A stretch of 33,362 nt of DNA from Sphingopyxis sp. (GCA_016463225.1 JAEMRT010000005.1:1-33362); one strand, 5' to 3'; positions 1-8,915 are shown, counted from the first letter of the stretch. Program-made: numbers and translations. Notes: generated by a model not told the origin, from the sequence alone.

Positions 1-65
1 CAATGCGATTTAATGCATGTGTTGCGACGAACAGTTGAACCCACCACCCCAACGCGGACCTTCGC

Positions 66-533
66 TTACAGCCCCGCTTCCATCCCCTTCAACAACGCTC
101 GCCAATGCTCGCCCAGCCGGCGCTGGAACAGCATCAGCTCAAACCCATGCCGCGCGACATGCTGCTGCGGGATCGTATCCCAGCTGCGATGCTCGACCGT
201 GACGCGCGTTTCGGCGCCGACCGCCTCGAACCGCACATCGACCTCGGTGGCTTGATCATCGGCAAAGCTCGGCAGGCGCCAGCCGAAAGCGAGGCGTTCG
301 CCGGGGAGCCAGTGGTGGACCGGTCCGATCTCCCATTCTTTGCCGTCGTCGAACCGCGTGACCAGACGTCCACCCGGCCCCGCGGGATCGAAACGCAGCG
401 CCCCGTCGCCGCGGCGTGAGAGCTGGAACAGCGGATGGCTCTTCCACCACCGCCCGATGTCGCGGGTGAAGGCGGTGAAGGCCACCTCGGGCGACGTCGC
501 AACGCGCAGCGCGACAATCACCGCGGCGGTCAT
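66..533 (-). CDS. SRPBCC (AHSA1-like) domain protein
   Basis: A 155-residue protein of the START/Bet v1-like SRPBCC superfamily, AHSA1 type. The pattern is an N-terminal strand, then FTRDIGRWWKSHPLF, a strand-rich middle (GRLVTRFDDGKEWEIG, WLPGERLAFGWRLP) and a C-terminal long helix (HGFELMLFQRRLGEHWRALL). Family members bind hydrophobic ligands or assist other proteins; no ligand can be read here. The ATG start at 533 overlaps the stop of the upstream ArsR gene as ATGA, and the frame upstream of it is the shadow of that gene. It is the last gene of a coupled VOC-ArsR-SRPBCC operon, an arrangement common in proteobacteria. The family call is firm and the exact role is unknown. Confidence 0.88.
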   Translation of the reverse strand: MTAAVIVALRVATSPEVAFTAFTRDIGRWWKSHPLFQLSRRGDGALRFDPAGPGGRLVTRFDDGKEWEIGPVHHWLPGERLAFGWRLPSFADDQATEVDVRFEAVGAETRVTVEHRSWDTIPQQHVARHGFELMLFQRRLGEHWRALLKGMEAGL

Positions 534-856
534 TCGCCGCGCTCGACATGCACTTTGAACGCCGCCAGCTGGCGCGTCCACAGCGCCTCGGTTTCGGCGA
601 GCCATTGCCTGAGTTCGGTCGTTGCGCCGTCCTTGAGCGAATAGATGCGCACCCGCGCGTCGAAGGCGGGGTGGCTGTCCTCGACCAGCCCGCCAGCTTT
701 CAGCGCGCGCAGATGGCGGCTCATCGCAGGCGGTGCGAGGCCGAGTTCGCCCGCCAGTTCGCCGGCGCTGCGCGGGCACTGGCCGAGCAGTTCGACCGCG
801 CGCCGCCGCACCGGGTCGGCGAGCGCAGCGAAGATCCGGTCGACCCCCGCGCTCAA
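530..856 (-). CDS. ArsR-family winged-helix regulator
   Basis: A 108-residue ArsR/SmtB-type repressor without obvious metal ligands. The winged helix-turn-helix is visible: DRIFAALADPVRRRAVELL (helix 1), ELAGELGLAPPAMSRHLRAL (recognition helix), AGGLVEDSH and RVRIYSLKDG (wing). The C-terminal helix (LRQWLAETEALWTRQLAAF) is typical of the subgroup next to SRPBCC/AHSA1 genes. I choose the TTG at 856 because it overlaps the VOC stop codon as TTGA, which implies translational coupling, and because the family motif begins four residues later. A start further upstream would read through the VOC gene in the wrong frame. It probably autoregulates the three-gene operon; that is inference from context. 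Confidence 0.85.
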   Translation of the reverse strand: MSAGVDRIFAALADPVRRRAVELLGQCPRSAGELAGELGLAPPAMSRHLRALKAGGLVEDSHPAFDARVRIYSLKDGATTELRQWLAETEALWTRQLAAFKVHVERGE

Positions 857-1326
857 TCGTCGAGCCGCGTTTTGGTGGTGAAGCCGCCCTCGGCGTCCCA
901 CTCTTCGGCGCTCTTTTCGGCGACCGTCACGCCAAAGGTCCAGATATGGCCTTCCAGATCCTTGGCGCGGTAGGTGCGGTCGCCGTAGAATTGCGTCTCG
1001 GGCCCGGCGAGAATGGCCGCCCCGGCGGCGCGGGCGCGTTCGCAATGCGCGTCGATGTCCTCGCCGACCGCCAGCTGGACATGCACCGATTGCGTGTTCT
1101 TGCCGCCGATCGACTTCGGACTCCTGTGATCGTCGGTCCATTCGTTACCGATCATCACCACCGACGAACCATAGCCCATTTCCGAATGCGCCAGATTGTC
1201 CTGCTCGTCGAGCAGCACGAACAAGGGCTCAAAACCGAACGCCTGCTCCAGCCAGCGAAACGCGGCCTTGCTGTCCTGATAGCTCACCGCGCTCGACAAG
1301 CCTTTGCCGCGGGGTTGATCGACCAT
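853..1326 (-). CDS. VOC (glyoxalase/bleomycin-resistance fold) protein
   Basis: A 157-residue vicinal-oxygen-chelate fold protein with paired beta-alpha-beta-beta-beta modules: SSAVSYQDSKAAFRWLEQAFGF, then the second half HVQLAVGEDIDAHCERARAAGA, GPETQFYGDRTYRAKDLEGHIW and WTFGV. The DLEGHIW stretch is the usual C-terminal VOC signature supplying a metal or ligand residue. Three ATG codons lie close together (1350, 1332, 1326). The one at 1326 has GGGAG at 7 nt spacing and is preferred. It is the first gene of the operon with the ArsR and SRPBCC genes. Substrate unknown; such proteins are often called PhnB-like or glyoxalase-like without proof. Confidence 0.85.
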   Translation of the reverse strand: MVDQPRGKGLSSAVSYQDSKAAFRWLEQAFGFEPLFVLLDEQDNLAHSEMGYGSSVVMIGNEWTDDHRSPKSIGGKNTQSVHVQLAVGEDIDAHCERARAAGAAILAGPETQFYGDRTYRAKDLEGHIWTFGVTVAEKSAEEWDAEGGFTTKTRLDD

Positions 1327-1427
1327 ATCCATTCTCCCGAGTCGTTCCATGTAGTTTCGTTTATATAGAATATTTCTTCAAAAATGAAAATACATGCTTT
1401 GCGCGACGATTATGCTAGGCGAACGGC

Positions 1428-2357
1428 ATGACCAACGACCTGCGCCACCATATCGACGAAGCGATGACGCTGGCCGCCGCGCACCTCGGCCAGGGGCGCG
1501 TCGCCGACTATATCCCGGCGCTGGCAAAGGTTGATCCGGACAAGCTCGGCTTTGCGCTCGCACTCCCCGACGGCACGCTCCACACGTCGGGCGACGCCGA
1601 CGAAGCTTTTTCGATCCAGTCGGTGTCAAAGATATTCACGCTGGCGCTCGCGCTGCGCCGCGTCGGTAGCGATCTGTGGACCAGCGTCGGGCGCGAGCCG
1701 TCGGGCAGCGCGTTCAATTCGGTCGTCCAGCTCGAAAGCGAGCACGGCATCCCGCGCAACCCGTTGATCAACGCGGGCGCCATCGCGACCACCGACCGGC
1801 TGATCGACGGGCGGGGCGGCGATGCGGTGGCAGAAGAAATCCTCAATTTCATGCGCGCACGGGCAGGTGACGATCATGTCGAAATCGACTTCGACGTCGC
1901 CCTTTCCGAATCCGAAACCGGCGCGCGCAATCGCAGCCTCGCCCATTTCATGGATGCGTTCGACAATCTGAAGCACCCGGTCGAAACTGTCGTCGGCGTC
2001 TATTTCCGCCAATGCGCGATCGCGATGAGCTGCCGCCAGCTCGCGCGCGCCGGGCTGTTCCTGGCGATGGAGGGGCGCGATCCGCTCACCGGCGAACAGA
2101 TCGTCGAGGCGCACCGCGCGCGGCGCATCAATGCGATCATGATGCTGTGCGGCCACTACGACAATAGCGGCGAATTCGCGTTCCGCGTCGGCCTGCCGGG
2201 CAAGAGCGGGGTCGGCGGCGGCATCCTCTGCATCGCGCCGGGACAAGGGTCGATCGCGGTATGGTCGCCCGGGCTCAATGAGGCGGGGACGTCGCTCGCG
2301 GGCGCGGTTGCGCTCGAACATTTCGCCTATGCCGCCGGCTGGTCGGTGTTCGACTGA
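1428..2357 (+). CDS. glsA: Glutaminase A
   Basis: A 309-residue serine-dependent beta-lactamase-like glutaminase, the usual length of the family, which hydrolyses L-glutamine to glutamate and ammonia in the cytoplasm. The catalytic Ser-x-x-Lys is visible as SVSK at about residues 65-68 inside [12 protein letters not shown]. Further family signatures are [68 protein letters not shown], and a C-terminal [18 protein letters not shown]. The ATG start sits about 50 nt after an AT-rich stretch that probably holds the promoter. Transcribed away from the VOC operon and towards rlpA, with a hairpin between the two 3' ends. A confident family assignment. Confidence 0.96.
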   Translation: MTNDLRHHIDEAMTLAAAHLGQGRVADYIPALAKVDPDKLGFALALPDGTLHTSGDADEAFSIQSVSKIFTLALALRRVGSDLWTSVGREPSGSAFNSVVQLESEHGIPRNPLINAGAIATTDRLIDGRGGDAVAEEILNFMRARAGDDHVEIDFDVALSESETGARNRSLAHFMDAFDNLKHPVETVVGVYFRQCAIAMSCRQLARAGLFLAMEGRDPLTGEQIVEAHRARRINAIMMLCGHYDNSGEFAFRVGLPGKSGVGGGILCIAPGQGSIAVWSPGLNEAGTSLAGAVALEHFAYAAGWSVFD

Positions 2358-2380
2358 TTTTTGGCCGATCAGGAAACGAC

Positions 2381-2414
2381 ACCGGCCCGCCAAAGGGGGA
2401 GCGAGCGGGCCGGT
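2381..2414. terminator. Hairpin between convergent glsA and rlpA-like genes
   Basis: A perfect 10-bp inverted repeat (ACCGGCCCGC / GCGGGCCGGT) with a 14-nt loop lies between the 3' ends of two convergent genes. There is no strong U-tract on either side, so it would be a GC-rich, possibly bidirectional terminator. Role inferred from position. Confidence 0.6.
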
Positions 2415-2423
2415 GCCGCTAGC

Positions 2424-2819
2424 TCAGTCGTCGAGCATGCCGATTTCGCGGGCTGCAGCATGGCTGACGTCGATCACGCGGCCGTGCGAAAAGGGGCCGC
2501 GGTCGTTGATGCGGACGACCACGCTGTCGCCGTTCGCGGTGTTGGTGACGCGGACCCGGCTGCCAAAGGGCAGCGACCGATGCGCTGCGGTCAGCTGGCT
2601 GGGGTTGAAGCGCTCGCCGCTGGCGGTGCGGTTACCGGCAAGCTCGTTGCCGTAATAGCTCGCCATACCGCCACCGATTTCGGTTTCCTGGTCGATTTCG
2701 ACGATCGCTGCGTCGCCGATATCGGCTTCGCTGATCTCGGTATCCGCGATTTCGGCGTCCTGCGCGGCGGCCGAAACCGTAAGCAGGAGCGGCATCAGCA
2801 TGGCTGCAAAAGTCCGCAT
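2424..2819 (-). CDS. rlpA: RlpA-like septal ring lytic transglycosylase family protein
   Basis: A 131-residue exported protein made of a signal peptide ([20 protein letters not shown], cleavage near AAA-QD), an acidic spacer (residues about 20-50) and a double-psi beta-barrel domain. The RlpA signatures are [37 protein letters not shown] and [20 protein letters not shown], including the Asp of NDRGPF. RlpA proteins bind or cleave denuded peptidoglycan in the periplasm. This one lacks a SPOR domain, as is usual for short sphingomonad versions, so catalytic activity is not certain. The ATG at 2819 is chosen because AAGGGG lies about 8 nt upstream and the signal peptide starts there; the frame upstream is not signal-like. 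Confidence 0.85.
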   Translation of the reverse strand: MRTFAAMLMPLLLTVSAAAQDAEIADTEISEADIGDAAIVEIDQETEIGGGMASYYGNELAGNRTASGERFNPSQLTAAHRSLPFGSRVRVTNTANGDSVVVRINDRGPFSHGRVIDVSHAAAREIGMLDD

Positions 2820-3643
2820 GACTTCATCCCCTTGTCGAGGATGCGCCCAAAGCAGCGGTGACTTGCCAAGACAAGCCACCGCGCGTTGGACTGAACCTTA
2901 TTTGCGTCCGGAGGTTCGAAATCGCACCGTTTTAGCGGAACGAATGTGGACGATATCAATAAGCTTCAATTCTTAAATCTCCATTTTTCGATGGTTTAGG
3001 CTAATTCTGTAAATCAAAAGCTTGCTCCTATTGGAAGCAAAAAACTGCCAATCACCGGTTTTCTAAAGGAAAAAGCTGCGAATTGAAATCTTGCCTGGAA
3101 TTGGTGAGTTATGGCTTTTTACTTCGACCGCTTCGTGAGTCGGAGCGAGAGCTAGGCATGGCGCCTGCAATTTAACACATACCTTTGCTCATCAGATCGA
3201 CGCTGTGGTTGAGTGAGCAAGACCCGACTAAAACTTGGAACGGCAAGGAATCCAGATCAGGTCAGTGTTGATCTGGTGACTATGACCGACTGAAACTGCC
3301 AGCGGGCGATCAACGACGCAGCGGAAATTCTGGTTCAGGAGATAGAGCATCTTGGGGTCGTGCCAGAAGCCCACGGAAGCGTCGTGGCTGTTGGAGCACC
3401 AAACCGCTGGGACAAGCTAGCGGCGACCGTAAGCCAAGCTTACTATGACCTTGGCGATGGTTTTCGACCAACTCCGAATTAACGGGTCTGGCAGCATTGC
3501 GCCTGATATCGGCCGGTTCTGCCTTGACTGGCGTCTGCCTGAAAGCGGTCATTTGATCGCCACGCTTATCGCCACCACTTCGCGCCTTCTCCCGGTCTGT
3601 ACGATGCGATTTGCGACACCTGAAAGGCGAAGTCGGAACCGGG
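2820..3643. other. AT-rich, gene-poor junction of the accessory block
   Basis: About 820 bp between rlpA and the first island gene hold no convincing intact gene. From roughly 2900 to 3200 the sequence is clearly more AT-rich than the flanks, with runs such as AAAAAAC and TTTTTCG, and has no tRNA I can fold. A broken small reading frame (3213-3482) is listed separately. The base composition change suggests the left edge of horizontally acquired DNA. No attachment-site repeat could be identified by eye. Confidence 0.55.
3213..3482 (+). pseudogene. Possible broken small gene with in-frame TGA
   Basis: From a GTG at 3213 the frame reads 26 codons (MSKTRLKLGTARNPDQ..., ending VTMTD), meets TGA at 3291-3293, then stays open for 62 further codons in the same frame to TAA at 3480. 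The second part looks protein-like (AEILVQEIEHLGVVPEAHG, PNRWDKLAATVSQAYYDLGD). It has no ATG of its own, so it is best explained as a gene inactivated by a nonsense change, or as a remnant. No Shine-Dalgarno is evident before 3213. Third-position GC is lower than in neighbouring genes, as expected for acquired DNA. I do not recognise the family; it could also be chance. Confidence 0.3.
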
Positions 3644-4861
3644 CTAGCGCGTGGCTTTAGTGCGAGATCGCTCGCCATGGTTGGCACGCGCCCTCGCCAA
3701 AACCCGCTGCACTGCATCGGTCAGCGGAAGGCGAGGAAGGCTGCCGCTGGTCCGCGACACCGTGCCCGCGTGAACGATGAACTGGTCGTCGGGGTTTAGA
3801 TGGTCAGTGGCTTTCCAGAAGCCCGGGCGCGGATCGGCATCGGGGTTCGTCTTGCATTCAACGGCGATGCTCTGTCCGGAACGCGCAAAGGTTAAGAACA
3901 GGTCGATTTCGTTGCCATCGTCGGACCGGAAAAACTGCGGGGTGGCGCCAGGGCCGGCCGCGCCGATCAACTCCTCGATCGCATATCCCTCCCAGCACTC
4001 GCCGACGCTCGAATGCTGGCGAAGCTGCTCCACGGTCTCGATCCCGAGTAAAGCGTGGAGAAGGCCGCTGTCGCGGATATAGATTTTCTGCATTTTGCCG
4101 ATGCTCGAGCTGCTGCGAGCTGGGAAATTTTCGAGCGTTCGTGTAAGTCCGAGACGGTCGAGGACGTGCAGGACTGAGTTCACTTCCTGGCCCTTCATCC
4201 AGCTGATCTTGGTGCGGTTGAACTCACCGCCATTTTGGTTGGCGAGTGTTTGTAGCACGTCCTCGATCCGGGCTCCCGGGGCGATCCCGAACCGGCCATA
4301 ATCGCGCCGGATCATATCCTCTATGAGCCCGCGGCGCCACGCGAGGCTGGTATGCGGCGGTCCGATATCATGGCTCTCAGGTAGGCCGCCCCTCAGCCAA
4401 TGCTCGTCGAGATCGATCTGCGAGCGGTTCGTGGGCTCGGGTGCCGCCGCCATGTCATCAATAGGCCCACTCGGCGCGATTTCCGGCATGCGCTCAGCGA
4501 TATAATCGGGAAGCGAAACCGGCGGCATGGTGATAGTTGCGACGGCGCCGGTCAATTCCGAGGTTAGCTTGTGCAGCGCGTTCAGGTTCGTTGGCGCGAT
4601 GACATATCGGGTATCGCACTCGGCGACATCGTCGGCACGATATCTCTCGATAATGTCGGTCGTGCCCGCCTCATCGACATGATCGACGACGATCAGCCCG
4701 CCCGTGCCGTCGCGGACATGCGATACGACGACTCCGCCGTTGGTCGTCGCCCAGCGCCGGAGTGCAAGTGTGCGGCCAACGCGCGGCAAACCGGCAAGCG
4801 CAACGATCCGCCGCGTCGCGACCGCATCGTCGAGGAGATCGGCTATCCCGGCGCGCGTCAT
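3644..4861 (-). CDS. DUF4143-type ATPase with degenerate P-loop (defence-associated candidate)
   Basis: A 405-residue protein resembling the AAA_14/DUF4143 ATPases. The N-terminal P-loop is GLPRVGRT (residues about 24-31), with Arg in place of the invariant Walker A lysine. A Walker B-like LIVVDHVDE follows at about 56-64. The C-terminal half has the DUF4143 pattern: IGKMQKIYIRDSGLLHALLGI, then a GNEIDLFLTF...IAVECKTN stretch like the PD-(D/E)XK core found at the end of this family. ATP binding may be impaired or altered by the Lys-to-Arg change. Its ATG overlaps the stop of the upstream STAND gene by 4 nt (ATGA), so the two are translationally coupled and probably act together. Role in defence is inferred from context. 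Confidence 0.75.
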   Translation of the reverse strand: MTRAGIADLLDDAVATRRIVALAGLPRVGRTLALRRWATTNGGVVVSHVRDGTGGLIVVDHVDEAGTTDIIERYRADDVAECDTRYVIAPTNLNALHKLTSELTGAVATITMPPVSLPDYIAERMPEIAPSGPIDDMAAAPEPTNRSQIDLDEHWLRGGLPESHDIGPPHTSLAWRRGLIEDMIRRDYGRFGIAPGARIEDVLQTLANQNGGEFNRTKISWMKGQEVNSVLHVLDRLGLTRTLENFPARSSSSIGKMQKIYIRDSGLLHALLGIETVEQLRQHSSVGECWEGYAIEELIGAAGPGATPQFFRSDDGNEIDLFLTFARSGQSIAVECKTNPDADPRPGFWKATDHLNPDDQFIVHAGTVSRTSGSLPRLPLTDAVQRVLARARANHGERSRTKATR

Positions 4862-7800
4862 GCCGCCGGGCGCGTCAGGTCGAGAATGACGACATGGGCA
4901 CGGCCATCGGCGATGGCGCGGCTGGTTTGGCGCAGGGCATCTTCCAGCGCCTCCGGCGTCGTCGGTGCCGGCTCATCGCCGCGTCTCGGAATCGCTTTGC
5001 CTGGCACAGGCCCGAACCAAAGTATCAGGTAGATTCCGACCTCGGCGCGGCTGTCGTTGACATAGAGGCGGCCCAGCTGCCTGTCGGCAGCGGTCCAAAT
5101 CTCGCGGTTCCACTGACCCTTGATTTCGATGGGAACCATCAGCTTGCCGAGCAGGCAACTGATGTCGCATCTCTTGTCGTCTGCGAGATGTAATTCAGGA
5201 AGCGCCTGGATGCCGAAGGGCAGCGGCCGCATCATCTTCAAGAGGCTGTCGCGGCAGTCTTCCTCGCCGCGCGGTAGCCCATTAGAGTAGAAATCGGCGT
5301 ACCAGTCGATGTCCGAGCCGCGAAGCTCCTTCTGGATATCTCTCAACTCCTCGAGAAGTACGGCCGCCAGCTGGCCGGCGGAGTGCGGGGCTTCATCCGC
5401 GATCGCTGCCGCGACCTCGCCGAGGGCGGGCGGGCGGTAATCCTGTTCGACCTTCTTGCGCCGTTGGTTCCCCGCCACTTCGCGCAGCTTCGCCGTATAG
5501 CTGTCCTCCGGGGCGTCGCAAAGGCCGCGCAGGGCATCGATCGCTTCGTCCGACACAGTCTCACCGAGCTGGTTCATCATGCGGACGATGAAGTCGGTTG
5601 CGTCCCACTTGTTGCGATTGCCGCTAGACACCCCCGTCCGATGATAGGCAAGCGGCCACACGCCGCGGAACGTAGATATGACCCAAAGGAGCTGGGCGAC
5701 CGTGAGCGAGCGTCGCTTGTCCTCGCGTCCGCCGAGCCGGTCGCGGATGTCCCAAAGGATGTCCGGGTCCGTTGCTGCGAGGGCTGACAGCCGTTCCCTG
5801 TCATTGTCGAAATCGGTGAGGAAGGCGACGGCATTCCACCGCCGCGTGCGGGCTTCGTCGAGGCCGCCGGCCTCGCGCTTGATGTCCGCCAGCTCCCTCA
5901 GTCGGTCGTATCGTCCGGCGGCGAGAAGCTTGTCGATGAGACAGCCTTCCGGACTTTCCGCCATATCTCGATAGCGTTCGAGCCATTCGCTCGCGAGTGC
6001 GATTGCCAGCTCGTCGTCGAGCGGTTCCTGCATAAGCGTGTGGAGGCTGTCGACATGTGCACGTCGCAGCGCAAACTGCGGCTCATAATATTCGCGCATT
6101 GCAGCCGCCCAGGCTCCGCGGGCGCGCAGCGCCGCCGCGAGCTGCTGGTCGAGCTCGGCAATCCCGGCATGATCGTCGATGCACGTATAGCGAAGCTCGT
6201 ACAGCCCCGCCTTCAGACGTTCGTCGGGGAGTCCCGGAAAGGTCGGATCGCGTTTCGCGCGCTCGGCGAGCGCCGCGACGATGATGTAGGCAGCACTCCA
6301 GTGGCGGCTGTCGGCGTGACTGTTCGCGATCTCGGTCGCATCGGGATGGGGGGGGGGCGCGAGCAGGAATGCATCGAAGCCCTCCAGCGCAGCGTCGCGC
6401 AGCTCTTCGCCGAGCCATTCGTCGAGCCGTCCGATGCCGTCCGGGGCGTCATCGCCCATGTCACTGAACAGTTTGAGATAGGCCTGGGCCGGACCGACGA
6501 TATGGCCATAGTGCCCCGAGCGCATCTTATCGATCGCCGCCTTGAAACTTTGCCGATGCTCAATGAATTTGACTGCCTGTCTTGCGCGCCGCTTCCTCTG
6601 CTTCTCGGCCTGCTTTATCTCCCATTCCGGAATCCTCGGTTCGGCAAGCTTGTCGATCCACTGCAGTAGATCCGGGCGGTGCGCTGCAAAAAGCTTGGCG
6701 GCCGCGCGTGTTTCCTTACCATCTGCAGAATTATGGTGCGCAAGACGCAGCACTTGTCGCCATCGCTCATCCTTGCGATTGCCGGGATTGAGAGCTCCCA
6801 GCAGCGCGGCTGCGTCGCCGCTTTCCATGCCAAGACCGCTCGATCGGCGCTGCATCCGCCAGAAGCGGTGCCAGATACCCTGATCGCCGGGGGTTTCGAG
6901 CAGAACAAGCTTCTGGATGCCGCGGCGGAGCGTCGCATCGCCCTGGAGAAATTTCGCCAACTCCTTGCGATCATCGCGATCATATCCGACGTCGGCATGA
7001 AAGGGCTGGATCCAGTCCCAGAATTGCCGGGGCGTGACGCCGCCCGCCTCGAGGCGCCGGATGAGGAGCGCATAGGCTAGATCGGTAACCCGATAATTGC
7101 CGGTACGGGCTTCATCTTCGGTCGGCCGAGCGCGGGCAAGTGGGCCGAGAAAGGTCAGCATCGCATCGATGCGGTCGACGGGAAGATTCTTCTCGAGCTG
7201 GTAGAAGATGCCGACTGTGCGTTCGTCCCGCCCGATCTGCGCCGCGACGACTTTTGAGAGCAGTGAATCGTCGAACTGATCGTAGCCGACGAGATCGATC
7301 AGCTCGAGCGCGAGGCGCGGGCCATATTGGTCAATTTCGTCTTCCGGGTCGCCTTTTTCGTCAGCCAGCTTGTCGATCAGCGCGCACCAGTCGGTGTCAC
7401 TGCCATACTCGACCAGCCTACTGCCGGCTTCGCTCCGGGTCCCGAAATAATGCGATGGATCGCGAACGATCTGCTCCAGGATTTCTGCGAGATCTCCGAG
7501 CAAGTCGGACCCTTCGAGCGCCTGAAGGAGCAGAAGGCGCAGCCCGAAATCGGTTTCACGCGATGTAATCAGTTCGGCGAGGTCCGGAAGGAGCGCACGT
7601 TGGATGAGCCCGGCAACCGCATAGTCGCGTGAATGGGGGAATATCGGCTGTTCCTGGAAGACAGCTTTTAACCCGTCGAGCATTGCGCGTGCCTGCGCGA
7701 GATCGAGTTGATTGGCGTCGCCATATTCGACGACCCCCATCGGATCGGCCCGGATGACGGCGATCGCCATCGAAACGCTGTGCCATGCCAGCCACGCATG

Positions 7801-8877
7801 CAGGCCGCGCAGGCTTGCGGGGACTAGGCCATGTTCGTGAAACAGCGCCAATATGCGCCGCTCCTTACGCGGTGTGTTTGCCTGGCGCGCGAGCCAGCGC
7901 GCGCCAAGGAACTCGCCGATAGCACGATGCGCATAGGTGAATCGGCCGGTACCCCGATTGCCGGACAAGCGAGCATTGAGCGCGTCGCCAATCGACCACG
8001 CTCCCGGCAGTTTCGCAATCTCGGCAAGCGACAAATCTTCATTTCCGACGGGAATGTTGCGCGACATCGCTTCCTTGCCGGTCAGGATCAGCGCTGCGAA
8101 AACCGCACCGAGGGCATCTAGGACCTCTTGCTCGCTGAGCCGCGCGAATGCGCTGCCCTCTTTTTCGGCGCGATGCTCCGCCCACATTTTAGCGATGGCG
8201 CGTTCGAAGAGTTCACCCTTCGAGGCCGGAAGGGTGTCGGCGGTGATAAGATCCGAGATCAAGTCGAGCGTCTGCGGGTTTTTCCAGAGCCCATCGAGAC
8301 TACGGCTTTCGAGGCCCGCCAGCGCGGCTTCCGCTTTCTCCATGTCGCCGCCCGGCGACGTTGCGAGGAACGTGGCCGCATCCTCCCGGCTCAGCGGATC
8401 GATATGCAATTCGATCGGAGCCGCGCCGTATTGCTCGGCGATACCCTGCGCCGCCGTTGCGCTCCGCCAATCGGCGACCCGGCAACTCAGGAGAAAGCGA
8501 GGATAGCCAAGCTCGCCGAGCTTTTGCATCACAAGATCGACGGCATCGCCTTCGGTCTGGGCACTGACCTCGTCGAGGGCGTCGATGACAAGACTGTGGG
8601 CGTCCCCGAGCAGACTCGACGGATTGTGCCGGTTGATCAGCTGGCGCGCGGTGCAAAGGCTGTAACCGGGCTCGTCCCGGAAGGTTTCGAACAGGGTTGT
8701 TTTACCCATGCCGGCCTCGCCCAGGATCACCAGCGAGCGCGGATCGCTGAGTAAAAAGGAACGGTCGACGCGGACGATGTCGCGCTCGCGTTCATGCCAA
8801 AGTGTTCGGGGAAGATTAGCCCTTTTCATTCTCGCTGCATGAATGTTGCGTATTCGTTCAAAGTTCAATCCCTTCAT
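4858..8877 (-). CDS. Large STAND/NACHT-like NTPase with C-terminal PD-(D/E)XK-like domain
   Basis: A 1339-residue protein. Near the N-terminus is a STAND-type NTPase: Walker A GEAGMGKTT (about 53-61), Walker B SLVIDALDEV (about 95-104) and a sensor-like FLLSCRVADW (about 128-137). The long middle is helical and repeat-like, as in the sensor regions of NLR-type proteins. The C-terminus has a nuclease-like core: D1238 in RCDI, E1251 and K1253 in PIEIK, and a following AADRQLGRLY helix. STAND ATPases with nuclease effectors (Avs, bNACHT) sense phage and then degrade nucleic acid; in Avs the effector is usually N-terminal, so the C-terminal placement here differs. A run of ten G (6348-6357, ten C in the coding strand, codons near 841) is a possible slippage site. 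The stop overlaps the next gene. I infer an anti-phage role. Confidence 0.8.
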   Translation of the reverse strand: MKGLNFERIRNIHAARMKRANLPRTLWHERERDIVRVDRSFLLSDPRSLVILGEAGMGKTTLFETFRDEPGYSLCTARQLINRHNPSSLLGDAHSLVIDALDEVSAQTEGDAVDLVMQKLGELGYPRFLLSCRVADWRSATAAQGIAEQYGAAPIELHIDPLSREDAATFLATSPGGDMEKAEAALAGLESRSLDGLWKNPQTLDLISDLITADTLPASKGELFERAIAKMWAEHRAEKEGSAFARLSEQEVLDALGAVFAALILTGKEAMSRNIPVGNEDLSLAEIAKLPGAWSIGDALNARLSGNRGTGRFTYAHRAIGEFLGARWLARQANTPRKERRILALFHEHGLVPASLRGLHAWLAWHSVSMAIAVIRADPMGVVEYGDANQLDLAQARAMLDGLKAVFQEQPIFPHSRDYAVAGLIQRALLPDLAELITSRETDFGLRLLLLQALEGSDLLGDLAEILEQIVRDPSHYFGTRSEAGSRLVEYGSDTDWCALIDKLADEKGDPEDEIDQYGPRLALELIDLVGYDQFDDSLLSKVVAAQIGRDERTVGIFYQLEKNLPVDRIDAMLTFLGPLARARPTEDEARTGNYRVTDLAYALLIRRLEAGGVTPRQFWDWIQPFHADVGYDRDDRKELAKFLQGDATLRRGIQKLVLLETPGDQGIWHRFWRMQRRSSGLGMESGDAAALLGALNPGNRKDERWRQVLRLAHHNSADGKETRAAAKLFAAHRPDLLQWIDKLAEPRIPEWEIKQAEKQRKRRARQAVKFIEHRQSFKAAIDKMRSGHYGHIVGPAQAYLKLFSDMGDDAPDGIGRLDEWLGEELRDAALEGFDAFLLAPPPHPDATEIANSHADSRHWSAAYIIVAALAERAKRDPTFPGLPDERLKAGLYELRYTCIDDHAGIAELDQQLAAALRARGAWAAAMREYYEPQFALRRAHVDSLHTLMQEPLDDELAIALASEWLERYRDMAESPEGCLIDKLLAAGRYDRLRELADIKREAGGLDEARTRRWNAVAFLTDFDNDRERLSALAATDPDILWDIRDRLGGREDKRRSLTVAQLLWVISTFRGVWPLAYHRTGVSSGNRNKWDATDFIVRMMNQLGETVSDEAIDALRGLCDAPEDSYTAKLREVAGNQRRKKVEQDYRPPALGEVAAAIADEAPHSAGQLAAVLLEELRDIQKELRGSDIDWYADFYSNGLPRGEEDCRDSLLKMMRPLPFGIQALPELHLADDKRCDISCLLGKLMVPIEIKGQWNREIWTAADRQLGRLYVNDSRAEVGIYLILWFGPVPGKAIPRRGDEPAPTTPEALEDALRQTSRAIADGRAHVVILDLTRPAA
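6348..6357 (-). repeat. 10-bp G/C homopolymer inside the STAND gene
   Basis: Ten consecutive G on the plus strand encode Pro-Pro-Pro (frame GCG CCC CCC CCC CAT) near codon 841 of the 1339-codon gene. A one-base slip would put ribosomes in a frame that stops at 6213 or 6083. That would remove the C-terminal nuclease-like domain and uncouple the downstream ATPase. It could be a phase-variable tract or simply a chance proline run. Confidence 0.7.
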
Positions 8878-8915
8878 TAGCGCAAAAGCTGGCGGCCCGG
8901 GCTAGCCGCTCGCAA

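Noticed and set aside
1626..2393. 255-codon open frame on the minus strand
   Set aside because: It is antisense to the clearly identified glutaminase gene.
3291..3293. TGA as a selenocysteine codon
   Set aside because: No selenoprotein family match and no convincing hairpin directly after it; a nonsense change or remnant is simpler.
3310..3717. 135-codon frame on the minus strand at the island edge
   Set aside because: It overlaps the end of the DUF4143-type gene in another frame and is Arg/Pro-rich without structure.
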